Shown here: piece after piece, positions 33,713 through 42,012 of the stretch | Numbering within the stretch: the first letter of the stretch is position 1 | Layout of the letters: every line of letters begins with the position of its first letter | Assembly (NCBI GenBank): GCA_963813725.1 | Contig: CAWFAI010000013.1 | Span: 186,001 to 250,000 of the forward strand | Direction: 5' to 3' | Origin: VGBV01 sp963813725 | GTDB lineage: Bacteria; Actinomycetota; Thermoleophilia; Solirubrobacterales; 70-9 | Length of the DNA stretch: 64,000 nucleotides | Position numbers and translations under genes: made by a program | The notes under the pieces: generated by a model | What the model was told of the DNA's origin: nothing | The model's database searches: none | What the model saw: the letters and a program-made list of their open reading frames with translations, nothing else

Positions 33713-35422
33713 GCGCCACCTCCCGCCTCGCGCGCCAGCAGCGCCACGAACAGGAACGCGGCGAACCAGGGGATGTAGAGGTAGAACCAATGCTCGACCG
33801 TGAGCTGGAGGGCGATCAGCACCGCCGCCCCCAGCGCGGCCACGGTCGCCGGGCCACGGCGGCGGGGCACGAAGGCGACCGCCAGCGCCAGCGCCGCGAC
33901 GAGCGCCTTCAGGGCCGTGTGCGGCCAGTGCAGCGACGGTTCCTGGCCCCAGACGCTGAAGGGTGAGTCGCGGCCGGCCTGGTTTCCGATCGTGCGGTCC
34001 CAGAAGGTGGCGAGGCCGGGGTCGAGCAAGGTCTCGGCCATGATCACCAGGGTGACCCCTAGAAACGCCGCCGCGAAGGGGATGAGAACCGACAACGCCC
34101 GGCGCGCGGGTCCTGTCAGGGCGGTCCACCCCACATCCTGCGGTATGGGAATGTCCTCGGATGTGGGGCCCACCACCCTGCCACCCGCGCGAGACGAGCT
34201 GTCGTAGGTCGCAAAAAGGGGCACCAGCGCCAGCGGTGCGAACTTGGTGAGGGACGCGAGCGCGAGCAGCCCACCCGCGGATCGGTGGGGAGTTGAGGAA
34301 GTAGAGGGCGCAGACCAGGAGCAGGGCGACCATGGCGTCGTTGCTGTTGGACTCCAGGGCGAAGGCCGTGTAGGGGCAGGCCGCCCAGGCGAAGGCCAGC
34401 AGCACCGCGAGGCGGCTGCCGTCGCCCGGCCGGAGCCGGCGACCCAGCAGGAACAGGGCGACGATCGTGCCGAGGTCGAAGAAGATCGCCGCGGCGTGGG
34501 CGGCGGGGAGGTCGTCCCAGTCGCCGCCCCAGGGCAGCAGCTGCTCAAAGGGCGTGTAGACGTAGTAGGCCGCGGGGCCGTAGGTGTCGCCGTGGCGGTT
34601 GTCGTCGGGGAAGTTGCCGTAGAGCGGCTCGCGGTCGGCGATCATGTCGCCGCCGATGACGCCGGAGTAGCCGACGTCGATCACGTTCGAGTCGGCGACG
34701 TTGAGGCCGATCCGGAACCCGATCAGCGCCACAGCCGCGACCGCCAGCCAGGTGACCGGCAGGGATGGGCGCAGCCCCGCGGCGCCGGGGCGGAAGGCGA
34801 GCCACAGCGTCCTGGCCAGCAGGTAGAGCAGCGCGGGGTAGGCGAGCGGGACCGAGAGGCCGATCTCGCCCCGGTTGAAGAAGAAGTGCGAGACCCCGAA
34901 GCCCGCGACCAGCACCAGCAGGTCCAGGTGCGCGGGGCGCAGGGGCCGGCGCCAGTCGAACAGGCCCAGGATGAAGATCGCGCACAGCGGCAGCCATACA
35001 TACGGCGCGTTCAGCTTGCGCCCGAATGCCCCGTCGTAGCCGCGCGCCATGCGCCAGGCCACCTGGTGCCCTGTCCACGACTCCTCCACCGCCCCGCTCT
35101 GGTCGTCAACCACCACCAGGACCACCTGCTCGTCGTCGGTGAAGAAGCCGACCTCCCAGTCCCGGTCGCTGTCTGACTGGTTCGCCGACGGGTGCAGGTC
35201 CGGGTGCTCTCTCCTCGCCTCGAGCACGTTGGCGTCCCGCTCCGCGATGCGGATCGCCTGCTCCTCGCTGATCGGCGGCTCGTCCTGCGCCCGCGCGGGG
35301 GTCTGTGCGGGTGCCTGCGCCTGCGCCTCAGGCGCCGCCGCCGCGGTGGCCAGGACCAGCGCGCCGGCCGCGCTGGCGGCCGCCAGCCACGCGAGCGGGA
35401 CGCCGGCTACGCGAAAGTCCAA
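33713..35422 (-). pseudogene. Polytopic membrane glycosyltransferase (GT87/DUF2029-like) with PepSY-like N-terminus, frameshifted
   Basis: N-terminal signal (PLAWLAAASAAGALVLATA), a PepSY-like extracellular domain (SEEQAIRIAERDANVLEARR ... VVVDDQSGAVEESWTG), then about ten membrane segments with the lumenal Asp-rich loop YGNFPDDNRHGDTYGPAAYYVY that is typical of polyprenyl-phosphate-sugar transferases. Near 34280 the frame shifts by one base: YFLNSPPIR in one frame continues as GGLLALASLTKFAPLALVP in the next. The 3' end is unclear; the second frame runs on antisense to the YmdB-like gene, so the stop was probably near 33680-33720 after another indel. An 83-nt palindrome lies inside the coding part. 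TTG start, overlapping the GtrA gene. Confidence 0.65.
34106..34188 (+). repeat. Nested palindromic element, copy 2 (83 nt), inside a reading frame
   Basis: Outer stem GCGGGT (34106-34111) / ACCCGC (34183-34188), middle AGGGCGGT (34118-34125) / ACCACCCT (34172-34179, one mismatch), inner CCCCACATCC (34129-34138) / GGATGTGGGG (34159-34168), loop TGCGGTATGGGAATGTCCTC (34139-34158). Same strand and loop as copy 1, but the middle and inner stems differ with pairing preserved. On the minus strand it encodes SEDIPIPQD within a poorly constrained loop of the glycosyltransferase. Confidence 0.8.
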
Positions 35423-35862
35423 ATCTTGTTGCCGATGAAGTTGAACGGCATCGCGAAGGCGACCGCGATCGCCTGCGCCGGCAGCTCGGGGACGTCTGCC
35501 GCCTGGATCAGCACCTCGAGGGTGATCAGGTTGATCCCCAGCGCCAGGACGCTGACCGTGAAGAAGCGCGCCGCCTGAAAGCCGGCGTGGCCGTGCTTGG
35601 CGTCAAAGGTCCAGTGCCGGTTCCAGAGGAAGTTGTTGGTGACGGCCACCCCGAAGGCCGCGATCGCCGCCGGGATGTAATGGACCCCCAGGCCGTCGCT
35701 GCCCTCCCTGAAGAAAAGCCCGCTCCCGGTCAGGATCGCGAAGACGGTCAGGTTGACGATGTAGCCCGAGGCCCCGACCAGCCCGAACTGGAACAGCTGC
35801 ACCCAGTTCTCCGAGCGCCTGGTGCCGCGGCCGATCCGCCTCGCGGTGTCGACGGGGCTCAT
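35407..35862 (-). CDS. GtrA-family membrane protein
   Basis: 151 aa from the ATG at 35862, which overlaps the upstream phosphatase stop (ATGA). Four membrane segments with the GtrA/DPMS signature: LFQFGLVGASGYIVNLTVFAIL, AAIAAFGVAVTNNFLWNRHWTF, LITLEVLI, and FNFIGNKIWTF. Family members move or help use undecaprenyl-phosphate-linked sugars for surface glycans. The adjacent polytopic glycosyltransferase supports this. Confidence 0.88.
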   Translation of the reverse strand: MSPVDTARRIGRGTRRSENWVQLFQFGLVGASGYIVNLTVFAILTGSGLFFREGSDGLGVHYIPAAIAAFGVAVTNNFLWNRHWTFDAKHGHAGFQAARFFTVSVLALGINLITLEVLIQAADVPELPAQAIAVAFAMPFNFIGNKIWTFA

Positions 35863-37397
35863 CCCAGCCACCTGCGCTTGCCGACGCCGAAGTGCCCGAG
35901 GATGATCGGCGCCAGGTCGCGCAGCGCCCACTGGGGGTTGCGCGCGGGGCGCCTGGGCCCGCAGCCGACGAACAGCAGCGGCGCCAGCGAGTCCTCGCGG
36001 CTGAGGGCGCCGTGGCTGCCGCCGCCGACGTGGCTGACCCCGCCCCAGTCCACGCATTCGTAGCCGTCCTCGGCCGAGACGAGCACGTCCCCGGCGTGCG
36101 GCGAGGTCAGCGCCGACCACAGCCGCGCGAGCGCATCGGGGTACCGGTCGCTCTCGAAGCGGCCGCCCGTGAGCTGCGCGTCGAGCGCCTCGGCGTCGCC
36201 GCTGACGTCCCATTCGGCGCCTCGGCGGTCGCGGTGGCGGCTTCCTGGCCGGAAGCGCAGCTCGTGGCCGTTGCTCGCGACGACCGCCTCGGCGCCCCCC
36301 GCGTCCTGGCCGAGCCCGACGCCGGTCCGCAGCAGGGGCTTGCCCTCGCCGTCGGCGAGCCAGGTGACCAGGTCAACCCCCGCCAGCCGGCGCAGCTTGG
36401 CGGTGACGCGCTCGTGGGCGGTCGTGTGCCCCGGCCCGTTGCCGAGGATGTAGACGGCGCCCGCTCGCGAGGTGGGGCTGACCGCGATCTCGGCTTCGTC
36501 GGGCCGTTCGGCGTTCGGCTCGAGCACGCGCCAGTCCTCGGCCAGCGCCTCGGCCAGGGGCAGCCCGTGCTCGACCGCGGTCTGTGCGTGGTCGGCGGTG
36601 AGGATCACCGCATGGTCGCGCAGAAACGAGTCCAGTCCCCCCGCGGCATCGACCAGGCGGGCGAAGTTGAGGTCTGCCTTGGCGATCGAGGTGATCTGGG
36701 CATCGGGGCCATGGCGGTGGGAGTAGAAGTCGTTGTCGGGCAGAGCGAAGAGCAGGAAGTCGTAAGCGGACTCCCGCACGAGCTCCTCGCCGACGCAGGC
36801 CGAGTACTCGTCGCGGGAACCCGGCCGGCCCATGTTCGAGGTGCACCCGGTGGGACGGCTGGCGTAGAGGTCCCCGTAGAAGAACTCGTCGGGCGCGTAC
36901 ACGGCGTGGCGGAAATTGGCCACCGCCAGGGCGCGGCGCGCCAGGCCCTCGAGCCCCAGCTCGTGGCGGCGCCGGCCCCTGAAGATGAGGAAGGGCGTGC
37001 TCGCCGTGCGTACCCCCGCGTCGCCCAGCCGCTCGAACACCGTCTGCGCCTCCCAGCTCAGGTGGTCGAGGTTCATGTTGTAGACGAGGTCGTACATCGA
37101 GCGGAAGAGCCCGAAAGTCCGCGTGGCCTCGAACGAGGACCCGTACTCGATATAGCGGCGCTCGACCCGGTGGTACCAGTTCATGCCCATCACCCAGTGG
37201 CCCCCGGGGCCGACGCCCGTCAGCATCTCCGAGCAGGCGACCGGGGTCACCGAGGGGAAGCTCGAGACGCAGTCGTCCACCAGCCTCCCCCGCTCGCGCA
37301 GCGCGGCGAACGTGGGCGCCTCGCCCGAGTCGATCGCCTTGCTGAGCATGCCGGGGTGCATGGCGTCGACCACGGCGAGGACGAGCTTCTTCGACAC
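35859..37397 (-). CDS. Alkaline phosphatase-superfamily protein (type I phosphodiesterase/nucleotide pyrophosphatase)
   Basis: 512 aa, no signal peptide. N-terminal VLAVVDAMHPGML holds the first metal Asp; SSFPSVTPVACSEMLTG holds the likely nucleophile Thr/Ser; LFALPDNDFYSHRHGP and ILTADHAQTAVEHG hold the other metal ligands (D, H, DH). The C-terminal quarter resumes with GSHGALSREDSLAPLLFVG. Known members cleave phosphodiesters or transfer phospho-groups; here it is translationally coupled to gtrA and a glycosyltransferase, so a glycan or lipid phosphate substrate is possible. Confidence 0.82.
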   Translation of the reverse strand: MSKKLVLAVVDAMHPGMLSKAIDSGEAPTFAALRERGRLVDDCVSSFPSVTPVACSEMLTGVGPGGHWVMGMNWYHRVERRYIEYGSSFEATRTFGLFRSMYDLVYNMNLDHLSWEAQTVFERLGDAGVRTASTPFLIFRGRRRHELGLEGLARRALAVANFRHAVYAPDEFFYGDLYASRPTGCTSNMGRPGSRDEYSACVGEELVRESAYDFLLFALPDNDFYSHRHGPDAQITSIAKADLNFARLVDAAGGLDSFLRDHAVILTADHAQTAVEHGLPLAEALAEDWRVLEPNAERPDEAEIAVSPTSRAGAVYILGNGPGHTTAHERVTAKLRRLAGVDLVTWLADGEGKPLLRTGVGLGQDAGGAEAVVASNGHELRFRPGSRHRDRRGAEWDVSGDAEALDAQLTGGRFESDRYPDALARLWSALTSPHAGDVLVSAEDGYECVDWGGVSHVGGGSHGALSREDSLAPLLFVGCGPRRPARNPQWALRDLAPIILGHFGVGKRRWLG

Positions 37398-37406
37398 CTG
37401 GGGTTC

Positions 37407-37877
37407 CTAGCGCAGGACCCGCAGGCCCTCGTGCTTGCGCTCGGCCTGGCGCCGCCTGTTGACCCACAGCCAGACCAGAGCCGCGGCGGCGACGATGGAG
37501 ACCGGCGGCGCGAAGATGCTCGCGAGGGCCAGCACCGCCGCGACCAGCACGACCCAGGTCACGAGCTGGACCGAGGCCATCGTCGGCGGCGGCTCGGTGA
37601 GCCGATCCGCCTCGCCGGAGCGCTCGCGGCGGCTGGCGCCGGCGACGACGTCATGGACCACGAGGGCCGCGAAGGCGGCGCCCAGGGCGCCGACCGGGAC
37701 CGCGGGCCAGAGCGGCTCGTCAGCGCCGGTCAGCGCCGCGGCGCAGGCGAAGAAGCCGAGCGGCGCGGCGGCTACGGCCGGCCCCCATCCGGGGGTGATC
37801 GGGGGCACGACGACCCCGATGATGAGCCCGGCGGCGAGAGCCAGCCCGAGCCCCTGGCAGATGGCGAGAAAGTCCAT
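37407..37877 (-). CDS. Membrane protein, DUF4126-like
   Basis: 156 aa from ATG 37877. Five hydrophobic segments: ICQGLGLALAAGLIIGVVVPP, GWGPAVAAAPLGFFACAAA, VPVGALGAAFAALVVHDVVAG, and SVQLVTWVVLVAAVLALASIF with SIVAAAALVWLWV. The opening pattern resembles DUF4126 proteins (from memory, unchecked). A basic C-terminus (NRRRQAERKHEGLRVLR) is cytoplasmic by the positive-inside rule. Function unknown. Confidence 0.65.
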   Translation of the reverse strand: MDFLAICQGLGLALAAGLIIGVVVPPITPGWGPAVAAAPLGFFACAAALTGADEPLWPAVPVGALGAAFAALVVHDVVAGASRRERSGEADRLTEPPPTMASVQLVTWVVLVAAVLALASIFAPPVSIVAAAALVWLWVNRRRQAERKHEGLRVLR

Positions 37878-37924
37878 GGGCGGGCCGGGGAAGGCTACAG
37901 AGGCGTGAGCGCGCGGTTGCCGCG

Positions 37925-39190
37925 CTACTGGCGCTCGGTGTCCTTGCCCTTGCCGCCGCGCAGCGCGTCGGCGGCGCGGCCCCCCGCCAGCAGGTCGGCC
38001 CCGGCCTGGCCGAAGAGGCGGTCGCGGCCGTTGTTGCCGCGCAGCTTGTCCTTGCCGCGCCCGCCGCAGATGCGGTCGTTGCCGCCGCGGCCCCTGACGA
38101 TGTCCTTGCCGGCGTTGGTGACGATCACGTCGCCCTTCTTCGTGCCCTTGATCCTGTCGGGGCCGTCGTCGCCGACGATCGTCGCGCGGCGGCCGGCGCA
38201 GACGAAGACGTGCTCCCAGTCGGTAGTGAAGTCGCCTTCGGCGTCGTCGGTGAGGGGTGTGATCGGCCCGCCGGACGATGAGATCAGGAAGAGGTCGCCA
38301 CCGTCGTCGTCCCAGACGAGCCGGCTGCCGTCGGGGGCCCACGAAGCGTTCACCGCCTCGTTCGGCCAGGTCGGTGTGAGGTTGAGCGCGTTCGATCCGT
38401 CGGCGGCGGCGACGAAGAGCTGGTCCATGGGACCGCTGCTGAAAGCAATGCGCTTCCCGTCGGGCGAGAAGACGGCTCCGCCCTCGTCTCCGGGGAGCAG
38501 CGCGGAAACGCCGAGCGGGGCCCGCCCCGAGCCGTCGACGCCGATCACCGCCAGCGAGTCGTCCGCAGCGCCGCCGAAGACCGTGAACACGAGCCGGGTC
38601 CCGTCCGGCGAGAACTCGGGCGTCACCTCGTCGATCCCCGGGCTGTTCGTGACGTTGCGCAGGCCGGAGCCGTCGGCGCCGATCAGCATCAGGTCGGTGT
38701 CGGAGCCCGCGCCGAGATCGAGATCGCGGGTGAAGGCGATCAGGCGCCCGTCGGGCGAATAGCTCGGCGCGGAGTCGGTCGGCGGATCGGAGGTGATCGG
38801 GACGGAGATGCCGGTGTCCAGTCGCGTGCTCCAGATGTCGAACGGGGTGGCGGCGGTGCCGTCGCCGTTGCGAAAGGCGATGCGCGTTCCGGTGGGGTCG
38901 ATGCTGGGGCTGAGCTGATTGGTGGGCAGGCCGGGCGTCAGGTTGACCATGCCGCCGCCGCCGGGATCGATCGCCCAGACGTCGTAGTCACCCCCGGTTC
39001 CGCGCGAGAAGATGATGCGGCCGTTGCCGGCCGCGGCGTGAGTCGAGCTCGGCGCGGCCTGCGGACCGGTGGCGGAGACGGCGGCAGCCGGAACAGCGGC
39101 TGGGGCGAGGGCGCAGAGGGCGAGGGCGCAGAGGACGGAGGCGGGGGCGAGGCTGGAGCGGGCGGCGACGATCCGTGGCGCGTGGATCAC
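37925..39190 (-). CDS. Secreted TolB-like beta-propeller protein with RTX repeats
   Basis: 421 aa. Signal peptide (LAPASVLCALALCALAPAAVPA). Residues about 55-320 hold six PD40/WD40-like blades, each with a PDG(T/K)R(I/L)xF motif: SPSIDPTGTRIAF, APSYSPDGRLIAF, TPEFSPDGTRLVF, GAVFSPDGKRIAF, NASWAPDGSRLVW. Residues about 335-415 are glycine-rich hemolysin-type calcium-binding nonapeptides (GNDRICGGRGKDKLRG, GRDRLFGQAGADLLAGG). Such propeller-RTX proteins are common in Solirubrobacterales secretomes; ligand and role are unknown. Confidence 0.85.
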   Translation of the reverse strand: MIHAPRIVAARSSLAPASVLCALALCALAPAAVPAAAVSATGPQAAPSSTHAAAGNGRIIFSRGTGGDYDVWAIDPGGGGMVNLTPGLPTNQLSPSIDPTGTRIAFRNGDGTAATPFDIWSTRLDTGISVPITSDPPTDSAPSYSPDGRLIAFTRDLDLGAGSDTDLMLIGADGSGLRNVTNSPGIDEVTPEFSPDGTRLVFTVFGGAADDSLAVIGVDGSGRAPLGVSALLPGDEGGAVFSPDGKRIAFSSGPMDQLFVAAADGSNALNLTPTWPNEAVNASWAPDGSRLVWDDDGGDLFLISSSGGPITPLTDDAEGDFTTDWEHVFVCAGRRATIVGDDGPDRIKGTKKGDVIVTNAGKDIVRGRGGNDRICGGRGKDKLRGNNGRDRLFGQAGADLLAGGRAADALRGGKGKDTERQ

Positions 39191-39198
39191 CGGCCCGT

Positions 39199-39693
39199 CT
39201 ACTTCTCTCCCTCAGCGAAGTCCTCGGGGGAGACGTTGTCGAGGAACTCCTTGAACTTGTCCACGACCTCCTCCTGGTCCTCGGGAGCGCCGTCCTCGAA
39301 CTCGATCGCCGACTCCTCGATCACGTCGTCGGCGGCGAAGATCGGCGCGGACGTGCGCACCGCCAGGGCGAGCGCGTCCGAGGGACGGGAGTCGATCTCC
39401 AGCTCGGAGCCGTTCATCGAGACCGTGATCGAGGCGTAGAAGGTGTTGTCGCGGAGCTCGGTGACCGAGACGCGCTCGCACTTGGCGTCCATCTGCTCCA
39501 GCACCTCGGAGAGCAGGTCGTGGGTCATCGGCCGCGGCGTCGAGGCCCCCTGCAGCTTCATCAGGATGGCCGCCGCCTCGGGGTGGCCGATCCAGATCGG
39601 CAGGAACTTGTTGCCGTCCACGGTCTTCAGCAGCACGATCGGCTGCTTGCCGACCATGTCGAAGCTGACTCCGTAGATGGTCATCCGCTGCAC
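39199..39693 (-). CDS. Bifunctional nuclease family protein (DUF151)
   Basis: 164 aa. The start is GTG 39693 because GAGGAG lies 8 bases upstream; this gives MQRMTIYGVSFDM. Family features: VLLKTVDGNKFLPIWIGHPEAAAI, RPMTHDLLSEVLEQM, NTFYASITV, and IDSRPSDALALAVRTSAPIFAADDVIEE, followed by a UVR-like acidic C-terminal helix (VDKFKEFLDNVSPEDF). Known relatives have DNase/RNase activity. Confidence 0.92.
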   Translation of the reverse strand: MQRMTIYGVSFDMVGKQPIVLLKTVDGNKFLPIWIGHPEAAAILMKLQGASTPRPMTHDLLSEVLEQMDAKCERVSVTELRDNTFYASITVSMNGSELEIDSRPSDALALAVRTSAPIFAADDVIEESAIEFEDGAPEDQEEVVDKFKEFLDNVSPEDFAEGEK

Positions 39694-39773
39694 TCGAAAG
39701 GCTCCTCGGGCTGGGTGGCCCCAGTATAAGAGTGGGCCCAAGCCCCTCCGGGGCCCTGCGACAATCGAAACCG

Positions 39774-40295
39774 GTGTCGCTTTGCCGCCGGCAGATCTTC
39801 ATCGAAGCCCCGCCGGATGCCGTCTGGGTCCTGCTCAAGGACGTCGAGCGCCACGGCGACTGGTGGGCCGGCTTCGTCGAGGTGGAGTGCGACGGGCTCG
39901 AGGCGGGCTGCACATACCGGCAGGTCAACACCGGCCCCTTCGGCCACGAGGCGGAGGAGACGTTCGAGGTCGAGCGGATGGAGGATTGCGAGGCGCTCTC
40001 GATCCGCTGCCTGGACACGGGCACCTTCGTCCGCTTCGTCCTCACCGAGGCCCAGGGCGGCACCTTCGTCGACGGCGAGGCGGGGATGGAGCCCTCCCGG
40101 ATCCCACACCGCGTCTGGGACGCGATCGCCGGCAAGCGCTGGTACCGCGACTGGCTCGCCAAGTCGCTGGACTCGATCCGGGACATCGCCCAGCGGGACG
40201 GCTCCAGGAGCGCTGAGGGGGAGCGAAGAGAGTGGGCGATCGTGGACTCGAACCACGGACCTCGTCCTTATCAGAGACGCGCTCTAACCAACTGA
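39774..40295 (+). CDS. SRPBCC (polyketide cyclase/START-like) protein; 3' end read through a tRNA
   Basis: About 145 aa of genuine fold from GTG 39774: SLCRRQIFIEAPPDAVWVLL, DVERHGDWWAGFVEVECDG, YRQVNTGPFGHEAEETF, then HRVWDAIAGKRWYRDWLAKSL. Such domains bind hydrophobic ligands. The last 20 residues (AIVDSNHGPRPYQRRALTN) are the antisense of tRNA-Ile, a known artefact of reading through a tRNA, so the true stop was probably near 40225 and has been lost or shifted. A GACAAT hexamer 8 bases before the GTG suggests leaderless initiation. Confidence 0.7.
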   Translation: MSLCRRQIFIEAPPDAVWVLLKDVERHGDWWAGFVEVECDGLEAGCTYRQVNTGPFGHEAEETFEVERMEDCEALSIRCLDTGTFVRFVLTEAQGGTFVDGEAGMEPSRIPHRVWDAIAGKRWYRDWLAKSLDSIRDIAQRDGSRSAEGERREWAIVDSNHGPRPYQRRALTN

Positions 40296-40306
40296 GCTAA
40301 TCGCCC
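40233..40306 (-). tRNA. tRNA-Ile (GAT)
   Basis: 74 nt. Acceptor GGGCGAT / ATCGCCC, D arm GCTC...GAGC, anticodon loop CTGATAA (anticodon GAT), T arm CGTGG-TTCGAGT-CCACG, discriminator A, no encoded CCA. It lies just before parB and overlaps the 3' end of the SRPBCC ORF in antisense. Confidence 0.95.
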
Positions 40307-40324
40307 GGGAATCAGGTGGCGATT

Positions 40325-41191
40325 CTAGCTACGGCGGCGCAGCCTGCGAGCGAGCCTGGCGACCTCTCCGAGGTCCTCGAAGCGGAGCTCCGCCTTGACC
40401 CCGTCGCCGGCGCGGCGGACGCGGACGTCCGCCCCCAGCGCCTCGCCGAGCTCGTCCTCGGCGTCGGTCATCGCCGCGCGCTCCTCGGCGCTGATGCGGC
40501 CGCCCTTGGCCGCCGGCTTGCGCTTTCCCTTGGCGCCGGCCCTGGTGCGGTCCTCGGTCTCGCGGACCGACCAACCCTCGGCCGCGGCCTGCTTGGCCAG
40601 GCTCGCCCGCGCGTCCTGGTCGGAGACCTGGAGCAGCGCGCGGCCGTGGCCCTCGCTGAGCTCGCCGCGCTCCAGCAGCTTCAGCGCCGGATCGGGCAGG
40701 TCCAGCAGGCGGATCAGGTTGGAGATGCCGGCGCGGCTGCGGCCCACCCGGCGGGCCAGCTCCTCCTTGGAGATCCCCAGGTCGTCCACCAGGGCGGCGC
40801 ATGCGCGCGCCTCCTCGACCGGGTTCAGGTCCTCGCGGACCATGTTCTCTATCAGCGCGGCCTGCAGGCGCTCGTCCTCGGGCGAAACCCGGATCACCGC
40901 CGGCACCTGCTCCAGGCCCGCCTGTTGCGCGGCGCGCCAGCGGCGCTCCCCGGCGACCAACTCGTAGCGGCCTCCGTCCACGGGCCGCACGATCAGCGGC
41001 TGCAGCAGGCCCGCCGCCTTGATCGAGCCGGCCAGGGCGTCGAGCGCTCCCTTCTCGAAGTTGGTGCGCGGCTGGTCGGGGTTGGGCTCGATCAGCCCCA
41101 CCGGGAGCTGCTTCAGCTCCGGCCCCCCCGCCCCGCTCTCGGGCAGGATCGCCGCGAGCCCCCGCCCCATCCCCCGCTTCTGTTCAGCCAA
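40325..41191 (-). CDS. parB: Chromosome partitioning protein ParB
   Basis: 288 aa. N-terminal KRGMGRGLAAILPE, the CTPase/ParB box LIEPNPDQPRTNFEKGALDALAGSI with LVAGERRWRAAQQAG (GERR motif), central HTH (KEELARRVGRSRAGISNLIRLLDLP), EGHGRALLQV, and a basic C-terminal dimer domain. It binds parS near the origin and recruits SMC. TTG start overlapping parA by 8 bp. Confidence 0.95.
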   Translation of the reverse strand: MAEQKRGMGRGLAAILPESGAGGPELKQLPVGLIEPNPDQPRTNFEKGALDALAGSIKAAGLLQPLIVRPVDGGRYELVAGERRWRAAQQAGLEQVPAVIRVSPEDERLQAALIENMVREDLNPVEEARACAALVDDLGISKEELARRVGRSRAGISNLIRLLDLPDPALKLLERGELSEGHGRALLQVSDQDARASLAKQAAAEGWSVRETEDRTRAGAKGKRKPAAKGGRISAEERAAMTDAEDELGEALGADVRVRRAGDGVKAELRFEDLGEVARLARRLRRRS

Positions 41192-41942
41192 GGGAAGTCA
41201 CCTCCTCCGCGAGCAGGGCGTATGCCCTCGAGCCCGCGGAGCGCGGATCGTGCTGGCCGACCGGGATGCCGTAGCTGGGCGCCTCGGCGACGCGCACGCT
41301 GCGCGGGATGACCGTCCTGAACACGGGCGCCGGCAGGTGCTGGCGCAGCTCGCGCTCGACGTCCTTGCTGAGCCGGGTGCGCTCGTCGTACATCGTGATC
41401 ACGACGCCGGCCATCGCCAGCGAGGGGTTGAGCTCGCGCTGCACCAGCTTCAGGGTGTCGAGGAACTGGACCAGCCCCTCCAGCGCCAGGTACTCGGCCT
41501 GTACCGGCACGATCACGCGGTCGGCGGCGACCAGGGCGTTGACGGTGACCGGCCCGAGCGATGGCGGGCAGTCGAGCAGCGTGTAGGCGAAGCGCTCGCG
41601 GACGGGGCCCAGGCCCTCGCGCAGGCGCAGCTCGAAGCCGTCGGCGCGGGGCAGCTCGACCGAGGCGCCGGCAAGGTCGACGTTCGCCGGGACTATCCAC
41701 AGGTTGTCCGGCCCGGCGGGGCGGGCGGCCTCGGCGACCGAGACCTCGCCGGTGAGGCACTCATAGGACGACGGCGTCTGATCCTTGGCGATCCCCATGG
41801 CCGTGGTCGCATTGCACTGCGCGTCCAGGTCCACCAGCAGCGTCTGGCGGCCGTCGCGGGCGACGCAGGCGCTCATGTTGACCGCGGTGGTGGTCTTCCC
41901 CACCCCGCCCTTCTGGTTGGCGATCGCGTAGACGATGCCCAC
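41184..41942 (-). CDS. parA: Chromosome partitioning ATPase ParA
   Basis: 252 aa from GTG 41942 (MGIVYAIANQKGGVGKTTT); the open frame upstream is shadow-like. Deviant Walker A KGGVGKTTT, LLVDLDAQCNATTAMG, LLDCPPSLGPVTVNAL and YDERTRLSKDVERELRQH. It segregates origin regions with ParB. No ribosome site is obvious. Confidence 0.95.
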   Translation of the reverse strand: MGIVYAIANQKGGVGKTTTAVNMSACVARDGRQTLLVDLDAQCNATTAMGIAKDQTPSSYECLTGEVSVAEAARPAGPDNLWIVPANVDLAGASVELPRADGFELRLREGLGPVRERFAYTLLDCPPSLGPVTVNALVAADRVIVPVQAEYLALEGLVQFLDTLKLVQRELNPSLAMAGVVITMYDERTRLSKDVERELRQHLPAPVFRTVIPRSVRVAEAPSYGIPVGQHDPRSAGSRAYALLAEEVTSLG

Positions 41943-42012
41943 TAGGCGCCCCCGGTCGCGCTCGGCTGCGGTTCCGTCGTGCCCCGTTCGGTGAGATTTC
42001 GTTCGGTCGCGT

